NCBI GenBank assembly: GCA_934875675.1
Contig: CAKXIK010000011.1
Span: 1-16,627, forward strand
DNA length: 16,627 nucleotides
Direction of reading: 5' to 3'
Source of the DNA: an uncultured bacterium
GTDB lineage: Bacteria > Bacillota > Clostridia > Oscillospirales > Acutalibacteraceae
Shown here: in pieces, positions 6,800 to 12,677 of the stretch
How positions within the stretch are numbered: the first letter of the stretch is position 1
Layout: the number at the start of each line of letters is the position of its first letter
Made by a program: the position numbers and the translations under genes
The notes under the pieces: model-generated
Told to the model about the DNA's origin: nothing
The model's database searches: none
Seen by the model: only the letters and a program-made list of their open reading frames with translations

Positions 6800-7183
6800 A
6801 TGAACAGGATAGCACAAGAAGCAAGGAAACGTCAAGGAGTGAAGCTGGCAAGGAAGCATGACCGGCGCTACCCGGAGCTGCTAAAAATACGAATCGATGT
6901 GAAAGAGGTCCCATATAACTGTTTGAGAGGCAAGATTCAAGAGAATTGCAGTCATTTGTACCGGCGGACGGTCATAGATGAGTGTACAAGAGTAAGGTTT
7001 ATCTACGGCTTTGAGGAACACACCCCAGAGAACTCGGTCAGGTTTTTGAAGCTGCTGATGCCTCCGAGAACGCCCTAGCACAATGGGAAGGTCGAGCGCA
7101 GTCATCGAAACGACCAGCAATCCTTTTACGACTGGGAGAAGTTTTCGGATGTGAAGCAGCCCGCCGCGACCGCCCGTTTTTAG
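6800..7183 (+). pseudogene. IS481-family transposase, internally deleted and interrupted
   Basis: The gene keeps its native start, with AAAGGA (6784-6789) 10 nt before ATG 6800. The N-terminus MNRIAQEARKRQG is typical of these transposases. About 20 codons on, it jumps directly to the catalytic core (IRIDVKEVPYNCLRGK, VIDECTRVRFIYGFEEHTPE), so most of the helix-turn-helix region is missing. After SVRFLKLLM it jumps again to PPRTP, losing the segment with the second catalytic Asp (DNGxEF). TAG 7076-7078 replaces the Trp usual in PPRTPWHNGKVERSHR, a single TGG-to-TAG change. The frame then continues with HNGKVERSHRNDQQSFYDWE and degenerates to a stop at 7183. Both deletions keep the reading frame. 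The product cannot transpose. The comparison rests on family knowledge, not on an alignment. Confidence 0.88.
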
Positions 7184-7212
7184 CAGGCTCCACCTCCGGA
7201 GCCTGCTAAAAA
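7177..7212. repeat. 15-bp palindrome at the end of the IS481 relic
   Basis: TTTTTAGCAGGCTCC (7177-7191) is perfectly repeated in inverse as GGAGCCTGCTAAAAA (7198-7212) around ACCTCC. On both strands the T-run comes before the stem and the A-run after it, the opposite of an intrinsic terminator. It lies between the decayed transposase and the right end of the element. Confidence 0.8.
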
Positions 7213-7303
7213 ACCTCTATCCCACCGGTACTTTCTTTTTCCTCGAATTGGGTCATATCTATTTACACCGCAGAGTGGATTGTCAAGCAATTGCGGATTT
7301 TCC

Positions 7304-7332
7304 TTGTGTTTTTTCATAAGTAGTGATAAAAT
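7304..7332 (+). promoter_or_regulatory. Predicted sigma-A promoter of the moxR operon
   Basis: TTGTGT (7304-7309) and TAAAAT (7327-7332) are spaced by 17 bp, with TG one base before the -10 box. It lies just outside the right end of the IS relic and about 75 bp before the first gene of the moxR operon. Confidence 0.6.
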
Positions 7333-7414
7333 AAAAACAAATTTGTTAACTAATTAATAAATTTCATACAAATTTCACACAAACATGCGACTAACGAAAG
7401 GAATGGTGCCAATT

Positions 7415-8371
7415 ATGGAAATTTCGGAGATTCGCCCGCTTGCACAGCGTCTTCAAAAAAATATGGAAGCGGTCATTCAGGGAAAAAGCGATGTAATTGC
7501 AAAGGTCATTCTGACCGTTCTTTGCGAAGGACATATTCTGCTGGAGGATTTGCCCGGCACCGGAAAAACAACGCTTGCCAAAGCACTGGCAAAATCAATC
7601 GACTGCCGTTTCCATCGGGTGCAGTTTACGCCGGATCTGCTGCCGTCGGATCTGACGGGAATCAATTTTTTTGACCAGAAGGCAGGCGATTTCACCTTTC
7701 GTCCCGGTCCGGTGTTTACCAATATTCTTCTTGGTGATGAGATTAACCGCGCTACCCCGAGAACACAGTCCAGCCTGCTCGAATGTATGGAGGAGCGGCA
7801 GGTTTCGGTGGACGGTGTGACCTATCCCTTGGAGAAACCATTTTTTGTGGTTGCAACGCAGAACCCGGTGGAGATTCAGGGAACGTTTCCGCTGCCGGAA
7901 GCACAGCTTGACCGCTTTTTTATGCGGCTGAGCATGGGGTATCCGGACGCGGAATTTGAAAAGGCGATGCTTTCCGCGCGTTTGGGCAGTGACCCTGCCG
8001 ACCGGTTGAATGCCGTGGTTTCCCGGGAGGAGCTGCTTGCGGCGCAGCAGGCAGTCAGAACCGTGCGGGTAGGCGATGCGGTGCAGGATTATCTGATTGC
8101 GCTGGTCACAGCAACGCGCAGCCATCCTGCAATCCGGATGGGTGTCAGCCCCCGCGGCACCATTGCTCTGCAGCGTGCTTCTCAGGCACATGCCGCAGCA
8201 GACGGGCGCGACTTTGTTCTGCCGGATGATGTGAAAGCTGTTTGTGTGGATGTGCTTGCGCACAGAATGCTCTGCAAAGGGCGCAGTCTGACGCAGGGCA
8301 CGGAGCCGTGTGCAGTGGTTCTGCGGCAGATTCTTGCCGAAACCCGCGTGCCGATTGAATCTGCCGTCTGA
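7415..8371 (+). CDS. MoxR-family AAA+ ATPase
   Basis: This 318-residue ATPase is of the MoxR type, which acts as a chaperone to mature or insert partner proteins, usually together with DUF58/von Willebrand proteins encoded next to it. Walker A is DLPGTGKTT (K51), Walker B is ILLGDEINRA (D108-E109), and sensor 1 lies in FFVVATQNPVE. The family-typical EGTFPLPEAQLDRF-like stretch is QGTFPLPEAQLDRF. The C-terminal lid contains GVSPRGTIALQRA. Start choice is uncertain. ATG 7415 (MEISEIRPLAQ) fits usual family N-termini, and GAAAGGA (7396-7402) lies 12 nt before it. ATG 7385 would add ten residues but has no ribosome binding site, and ATG 7403 sits directly against the site. It is the first gene of a three-gene operon. 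Confidence 0.93.
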   Translation: MEISEIRPLAQRLQKNMEAVIQGKSDVIAKVILTVLCEGHILLEDLPGTGKTTLAKALAKSIDCRFHRVQFTPDLLPSDLTGINFFDQKAGDFTFRPGPVFTNILLGDEINRATPRTQSSLLECMEERQVSVDGVTYPLEKPFFVVATQNPVEIQGTFPLPEAQLDRFFMRLSMGYPDAEFEKAMLSARLGSDPADRLNAVVSREELLAAQQAVRTVRVGDAVQDYLIALVTATRSHPAIRMGVSPRGTIALQRASQAHAAADGRDFVLPDDVKAVCVDVLAHRMLCKGRSLTQGTEPCAVVLRQILAETRVPIESAV

Positions 8372-8410
8372 CAGCCTTTGTCGCAGTGTGTGCAGAGCGG
8401 AGGTGCTCGT

Positions 8411-9547
8411 GTGGTCTTTTATGTATTGATGCTGATTGTTTTGGTGTTCTTCGTAGCGGAACGCCGTGTTTACTTAAAATGTTGGAGCAAAAAATTGACA
8501 TATGAATGTCACTTCAGCACGGATGAAGCATTTGAGGGCGATGAGATTGAGTTGATTGAAACGGTAACCAACAATAAGTGGCTGCCGATTCCGTGGGCAA
8601 AAACCGAAATCAGCACCTCACGCTGGCTGGAATATGCAGGTTCCCAATCGGTTGTCACCGACCAGACAAGGTTTGTGCCGAGCTTTTTTGTGCTGAAAAG
8701 CCACCATCGTGTTGTTCGGCGGTGGAAGGTAAAGTGCCTGCGCCGCGGTGTGTTTGCCGTGGGCAAAATTACGATCGTTGCCACCGATCTGTTTGGACGC
8801 AACACGCTTTCCATGCCGGTTGCGGTGCACACGGAGGTTACGGTGCTGCCCAAACCCCTGGAAACCGAAGCCGTTGCGCTCACGCCGAGCGGGTTGAGCG
8901 GTGAAACGGTGGTGCACCGCAGGATGATTACCGATCCGTTTTATGTTTCCGGTGTGCGCGAATACACACGATTTGATTCCGCAAACCGAATTCACTGGCC
9001 AGCTACCGCACGGGAAGGCAGAATTATGGTGCGCAATAACGACTGCACCTCGGACCAAACGGTTGCAGTGATTCTCAATATGCAGACGAGGCGAGAGGAG
9101 GCCCGGGTGCATCATGATGAAGACGATATTGAACAGGGAATCCGCGCGGCAGCAACTTGTCTGGCACAGGCAGCCGAGCAGGGAATTCCGATGAAATTTC
9201 TTGCTAATGGCGGAATGCCCGGCAAGGAGGTGACGGCGACGCGACAAGGCAGCGGAGAAGATTTCTTCTTCGACGAGCTGCGCGTGCTTGCCAGACTGGA
9301 GAATACAAAAAGCGAAAACCTGATACCGTATCTGGGCGGCCTTGGAAAAGATGCGTTTTCCACCGATGTGTATCTGATTACGGCGTACTGGGAGGATGCG
9401 ATGACGGAATTTGCACGGCAGCAGGCGTTTTACGGCGTGCAGGTGCATTTTATTCTCACTCGCCCGTTGGATGGCGATGAGTTGCCGGATGATTGCAGTG
9501 CAACATACTTTTTGCCGCCCCGCTGCGGAGAGGAGGGTGTGGCATGA
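8411..9547 (+). CDS. DUF58-domain membrane-anchored protein (MoxR partner)
   Basis: This is a 378-residue protein with one N-terminal membrane segment (VFYVLMLIVLVFFVAERR). A beta-rich extracytoplasmic-like region follows, then the DUF58 signature at 183-201: REYTRFDSANRIHW followed by PATAR. The usual Gly before the conserved Asp (D189) is replaced by Phe. DUF58 proteins have a von Willebrand A-like fold and work with MoxR ATPases; their precise role is mostly unknown. GTG 8411 is preferred because GGAGGT (8399-8404) lies 6 nt before it; a TTG at 8378 in the same frame has no such site. The gene begins 39 bp after moxR and overlaps the next gene by 4 bp (ATGA), so the three genes are translationally linked. 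Confidence 0.9.
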   Translation: MVFYVLMLIVLVFFVAERRVYLKCWSKKLTYECHFSTDEAFEGDEIELIETVTNNKWLPIPWAKTEISTSRWLEYAGSQSVVTDQTRFVPSFFVLKSHHRVVRRWKVKCLRRGVFAVGKITIVATDLFGRNTLSMPVAVHTEVTVLPKPLETEAVALTPSGLSGETVVHRRMITDPFYVSGVREYTRFDSANRIHWPATAREGRIMVRNNDCTSDQTVAVILNMQTRREEARVHHDEDDIEQGIRAAATCLAQAAEQGIPMKFLANGGMPGKEVTATRQGSGEDFFFDELRVLARLENTKSENLIPYLGGLGKDAFSTDVYLITAYWEDAMTEFARQQAFYGVQVHFILTRPLDGDELPDDCSATYFLPPRCGEEGVA

Positions 9548-10923
9548 GCAAGCGCCTGTTGCGTATTCTGAATTTTTGCGCCATGCTGTTTGTTCCGCTG
9601 GCGGTTTTGCCGCTGTTGATTATTTATCATGCTGCAATGACCGGATTGTTGCAGGGCGGTATTACGCCCCTGCGCACCGACCGGCTTTTGCTGCAGCTGC
9701 TGTTTTGTGAGCTTTGCTGCTTTGCGGGTAAATATTGCGGGCTTGCCGCAGATTCGGCTGGCATCGGCTCGGCATTGCGCCGTGTGCTTGCGGTTCCGAC
9801 GGGAGGAATCGTCGCAGCGGCAATGTTTGGCGCGTTCTGGCTGATGGATCCGCTTGGTGCACCCGGAATGGCGGTTTTTGGTGCAATTCTGTTCTGGGTC
9901 GGCGGGGGGATTCGCTTTTTCTCTTACGGAGAGCTTCTTTCCTTGCGCGTATTTTATGGTTATCTGACCGAATATACAGTTGTGCTGGCGGTGCTGGAGA
10001 TATTTAAAATCAACCCGTGCACGCCCATGCCCTTTGCAGTCGCACTGTTTGCCGGGCTGCTGATGGTTCTGTTCGGCTCCAATCAGGCAGGGATTGATTA
10101 TATGATGGAGCGCCGCCATCACCGGTTCGATTTGCTGCCCGCCAAGATTCGCAGCTATAATATTCGTCTGTTTGTCATGATAGCGGCTGTATTGCTCTTG
10201 CTTTTGGTGTTGTATCGACCGATTGGATGGCTGGTGAGTACCGCGGGAAGCGGACTGCTTGCTGCGTTGAAATGGCTGCTCGGCTTGCTGCCAAAAGGAG
10301 AATCCGGGCAGGAGGTTTCCGAACAACCCCAGGAACAAGCAGGTCAAAATGGCGGGAATATGTTAGAACCGGGCGAAAGCAGCCCGTTCTGGACGTACTT
10401 TGGAATTGTGGTTGCCATTGGCGGCATATATTTACTTTATTATTACCGTCATGAAATTTATATGGGTCTGCGCTCGGCGTGGCGCACATTAAAAGCCTTT
10501 CTTCAAAGACTGTTCTGGGGAGGAAGGCAAAAAGCCGATCGTGATGAAAATGAATACTATACGGAAACAGATGAAAAGGTTGCAGCTGATGAAACGTCAA
10601 TCGGGCAGAGCCTGTCTCTTTCAGACAGACGAAAATGGCGGCGTGCATGCCGCAGGTTTGCAGCACAGACCGATTCCCCACAGACGCTGCGAAACGGGTA
10701 CCGCCTGATTTTGCAGGGAATAGAGCTGCAGGGAGTTCCGGTTGAGGCGAGTGACACAACGCTCGAAATTTGCGGCAATGCCCAGCAAAACGGTTTGCCG
10801 ACGATTGAAAAGTGTACCTCCGGTTACAATTGCCTGCGCTATGGAGAGCTGGATTTTGATCTCAATTCCATGGCGGATATCCGTGCGGCGCTGACCGAGA
10901 TTTTGAAGTACAGGAAAAAGTGA
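9544..10923 (+). CDS. Multi-pass membrane protein with DUF4129-like C-terminus
   Basis: This 459-residue protein has about six to seven membrane segments in residues 1-255, an acidic and Gln-rich linker (about 259-285), and one more membrane segment near 290-308. A soluble tail (about 355-459) contains RRKWRRACRRF, SDTTLEICGNA and YNCLRYGEL. That tail resembles DUF4129, the C-terminal domain of the transglutaminase-type proteins usually found third in moxR-DUF58 operons. I see no transglutaminase Cys-His-Asp core between the membrane part and the tail, so this is a transglutaminase-less version. ATG 9544 overlaps the DUF58 stop codon (ATGA), with GGAGG about 8-10 nt upstream; the longer frame from ATG 9493 lies inside the DUF58 gene. 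It ends 10 bp from the oppositely oriented sirtuin gene. The function is unknown; a role in envelope assembly with MoxR is inference. Confidence 0.75.
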   Translation: MSKRLLRILNFCAMLFVPLAVLPLLIIYHAAMTGLLQGGITPLRTDRLLLQLLFCELCCFAGKYCGLAADSAGIGSALRRVLAVPTGGIVAAAMFGAFWLMDPLGAPGMAVFGAILFWVGGGIRFFSYGELLSLRVFYGYLTEYTVVLAVLEIFKINPCTPMPFAVALFAGLLMVLFGSNQAGIDYMMERRHHRFDLLPAKIRSYNIRLFVMIAAVLLLLLVLYRPIGWLVSTAGSGLLAALKWLLGLLPKGESGQEVSEQPQEQAGQNGGNMLEPGESSPFWTYFGIVVAIGGIYLLYYYRHEIYMGLRSAWRTLKAFLQRLFWGGRQKADRDENEYYTETDEKVAADETSIGQSLSLSDRRKWRRACRRFAAQTDSPQTLRNGYRLILQGIELQGVPVEASDTTLEICGNAQQNGLPTIEKCTSGYNCLRYGELDFDLNSMADIRAALTEILKYRKK

Positions 10924-10933
10924 AGAGCTGCGG

Positions 10934-11662
10934 TCAAACATGAATTTGTGCCAAGGTTTCGCCCACACTGCCGCGGATCAGCAGGTCTGCCTTTTCGTCC
11001 AGCTGTGTGGCGGTGCGATTAATCTGCACCAGATGGCGGCCGCCAAAATAGCGGAGCAGACCGGCAGCAGGGTAGACGGTCAGGCTGGTTCCGGCAACAA
11101 TCATCAACTCGGCGTTTGCAATCGAATCTACCGCGCCGGTTACGGTGGCATCGTCAAGCCCTTCCTCATAAAGCACCACGTCAGGCTTGATCAGTCCTCC
11201 GCAAGTGCAGGTGGGCAGTCCGGAGCAGTTCTTGATGAATTCGGCATCATAGAATTTTCCGCAGCATTGGCAATAGTTGCGCAGCACAGAACCATGCAGT
11301 TCAAAAACGGTTTTACTGCCTGCTTTTTGATGCAGACCGTCAATATTTTGTGTGACAATGGCAATCTGCTTGCCTTTTTGCTCCAGCTCTGCAAGCTTTT
11401 GATGCGCGGGATTGGGCAGGGCGGAAAGACAAAGCATTTTGTCGCGGTAAAACCGGTAAAATTCCGCTGGGTTGCGCATAAAAAATGTATGACTTAAAAT
11501 TTCTTCCGGGGGAAATTTATATTTTTGATGATACAGACCGTCTTGACTGCGAAAATCGGGAATCCCGCTTTCTGTAGAGACGCCGGCACCGCCGAAAAAG
11601 ACGATCCGTTCACTCTGGTCAATCCACTGCTGCAGCTGTGCAACCGGTTCACTGATTTTCAT
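10934..11662 (-). CDS. NAD+-dependent protein deacylase (sirtuin, Sir2/CobB family)
   Basis: This 242-residue protein would remove acyl groups from lysines, using NAD+. The NAD-binding motif GGAGVSTESGIPDFR (24-38) and TQNIDGLH (104-111) are intact. H123 in FELHGS is the catalytic histidine. The zinc module has C131 and C134 in YCQCCGK, and C152 and C154 in PTCTCGG. The second pair is CxC rather than the common CxxC, a form I associate with Firmicutes sirtuins. GTSLTVYPAAGL and INRTAT are typical C-terminal Rossmann motifs. I chose ATG 11662 because AAAGGA lies 10 nt upstream and the protein then begins like its family; ATG 11719 would add 19 residues without a ribosome binding site. In bacteria such enzymes regulate acetyl-CoA synthetase and other metabolic enzymes. 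No acetyltransferase gene is in the window. Confidence 0.95.
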   Translation of the reverse strand: MKISEPVAQLQQWIDQSERIVFFGGAGVSTESGIPDFRSQDGLYHQKYKFPPEEILSHTFFMRNPAEFYRFYRDKMLCLSALPNPAHQKLAELEQKGKQIAIVTQNIDGLHQKAGSKTVFELHGSVLRNYCQCCGKFYDAEFIKNCSGLPTCTCGGLIKPDVVLYEEGLDDATVTGAVDSIANAELMIVAGTSLTVYPAAGLLRYFGGRHLVQINRTATQLDEKADLLIRGSVGETLAQIHV

Positions 11663-11731
11663 GAGTAACGCTTCCTTTCCCGCAACCGCAAACTTGGGCG
11701 GTTCGGTTTGATGTTTCATGATAAGAATTTT

Positions 11732-11761
11732 AAAGGTTGAAAGAGAAATCTTTTAGCCTTT
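11732..11761 (+). terminator. Terminator-like 13-bp hairpin with GAAA loop
   Basis: AAAGGTTGAAAGA (11732-11744) pairs over all 13 positions with TCTTTTAGCCTTT (11749-11761), including two G-U pairs, around a GAAA tetraloop. ATTTTATCACTTTTTC follows. It is oriented to stop plus-strand transcription. The nearest plus-strand gene upstream is the DUF4129-like gene, 800 bp away, with the sirtuin gene in antisense between them. Read on the minus strand, the same DNA would sit at the start of the sirtuin leader. Confidence 0.5.
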
Positions 11762-11770
11762 ATTTTATCA
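11762..11770 (-). promoter_or_regulatory. Predicted extended -10 promoter of the sirtuin gene
   Basis: The minus strand reads TGATAAAAT here, a TG motif plus TAAAAT, the same form as the predicted moxR and MFS promoters. No good -35 box is seen. Transcription would start near 11755, inside the hairpin, leaving a leader of about 93 nt. Confidence 0.4.
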
Positions 11771-11855
11771 CTTTTTCACTGAAAAGGACAGCGGAAAATG
11801 GGGTTGTGAATTGAGGATGTTCAGCCGATTTGCCCTTTTTCTTTGAGAATATCTG

Positions 11856-11864
11856 TGGTACACT
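11856..11864 (+). promoter_or_regulatory. Possible extended -10 promoter of the pentapeptide gene
   Basis: TGGTACACT is an acceptable extended -10 element 62 bp before the start codon. The -35 position (TTTTTC, 11836-11841) is poor. Weak prediction. Confidence 0.3.
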
Positions 11865-11926
11865 GAAAAAGAATACACAGCGGCGGTCAGGTTATCGCGA
11901 TGGGACAGAAAGGCGAGGAATGAAAA

Positions 11927-12535
11927 ATGCAGGACGTTTTTTTAAAAGCTGCACAGGAGGCACAAAAGCAGGAAATTGCGTTGCATTCGTGCAGTTACGA
12001 AAATGAGCAAATCATCGGAGCAACGATGGAGCGGCTGGAGTGCAGGGAGATGACGTTGACAAGCTGCCGGTTTTCCGGCTGCAGCTTTCGTGAAAGCGAC
12101 TGGAATCAGGTGGTGTTTACGCGATGTGATTTTTCGAATTGCGATTTTTCCCAAAGCTATTTTCAGGACTGTCGGTTTGCGGAATGCAAAGGAATCGGGG
12201 CGCAGTGGCTGCAGAGCAGCTGGGTGCGGGCGCAGGCGGAAAAGAGCACCTTTGCTCTTTCCAATTTTGCGGAGTCTACTTGGAAACAGGTGGAGCTATC
12301 CGATTGTGATTTCAGCGAAGCGGCGCTTTCTCAGTGCCGATGGGCAAAGGTGAGGCTGCAGCGTGTCAAGCTGTTGCGTGCATGCCTGTTTCACACGTCG
12401 CTTGCCGGGATGGATCTGACCGAGTGCGAAACGGATGGGGTGGTGCTGTCAGGAGAAGAACTTCGCGGTGCCGTGGTAGACAGAATGCAGGCATCTGAAT
12501 TTGCAAAACTGCTGGGACTTACCATCCACGAATAA
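11927..12535 (+). CDS. Pentapeptide-repeat protein, cysteine-rich
   Basis: This 202-residue protein is dominated by five-residue repeats with a central Phe, Leu or Met, the pattern of the right-handed quadrilateral beta-helix. The clearest run is FTRCDFSNCDFSQSYF, followed by FQDCRFAEC. Later repeats include STFALSNFAESTW, VELSDCDFSEAALSQCRW and TSLAGMDLTEC. Many repeats carry Cys, giving about 14 in all. Some pentapeptide proteins (Qnr, MfpA) mimic DNA and protect gyrase; most, especially in Clostridia, have no known role, and I claim none. There is no signal peptide, so it is probably cytoplasmic. ATG 11927 has GCGAGGA 7-10 nt upstream. It is transcribed toward addB, 142 bp ahead, but addB seems to have its own promoter. 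Confidence 0.85.
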   Translation: MQDVFLKAAQEAQKQEIALHSCSYENEQIIGATMERLECREMTLTSCRFSGCSFRESDWNQVVFTRCDFSNCDFSQSYFQDCRFAECKGIGAQWLQSSWVRAQAEKSTFALSNFAESTWKQVELSDCDFSEAALSQCRWAKVRLQRVKLLRACLFHTSLAGMDLTECETDGVVLSGEELRGAVVDRMQASEFAKLLGLTIHE

Positions 12536-12562
12536 TGTGTACGGATTTTGGGACAAATCGTT

Positions 12563-12571
12563 TGATATAAT
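12563..12571 (+). promoter_or_regulatory. Extended -10 promoter of the addBA operon
   Basis: TGATATAAT combines TG with a perfect TATAAT (12566-12571), about 107 bp before the addB start. No convincing -35 box at 17 bp. The leader contains two TTGCAA copies (12577-12582 and 12591-12596) that can form a 6-bp stem. No clear terminator for the pentapeptide gene lies before it, so some read-through into addB is likely. Confidence 0.5.
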
Positions 12572-12677
12572 AGAGTTTGCAAGAGTGAAATTGCAAGCAA
12601 AATTCCAATTCTATGCCAAATAAAAAAGAAATTTAATCTACAGCGAATTTAAATTTGAAGGGTCAGGAGGGATCGTA

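Larger units (their letters stand above)
6703..7267 (+). mobile_element. Shrunken IS481-family element (relic)
   Basis: The ends carry imperfect inverted repeats: GATATGGCCCAAT at 6711-6723, and its counterpart ATTGGGTCATATC (plus strand) at 7249-7261. These match with one mismatch, and the right end continues to ATTTACA, giving the TGTAAATAGATATGACCC-type end known from IS481-like elements of Firmicutes. Inside are a deleted transposase gene and a 15-bp palindrome. At about 565 bp it is roughly half the usual 1.2-1.3 kb length. A promoter-like TGTGGTATAGT lies at 6748-6757. The outermost left bases are degenerate, so that boundary is approximate. Confidence 0.75.

Noticed and set aside
7177..7212. 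Palindrome taken as a bidirectional terminator
   Set aside because: T-runs precede the stem and A-runs follow it on both strands, so neither transcript would have a U-tract after the hairpin.
1..7267. Composite transposon made of two IS copies
   Set aside because: The left element is IS30-family and the right relic is IS481-family, so they cannot mobilise the segment as a pair.
9430..10347. 305-codon minus-strand frame across the DUF58 and DUF4129-like genes
   Set aside because: Antisense shadow rich in Gln, Asn and His; the plus-strand genes there have good starts, motifs and linked translation.
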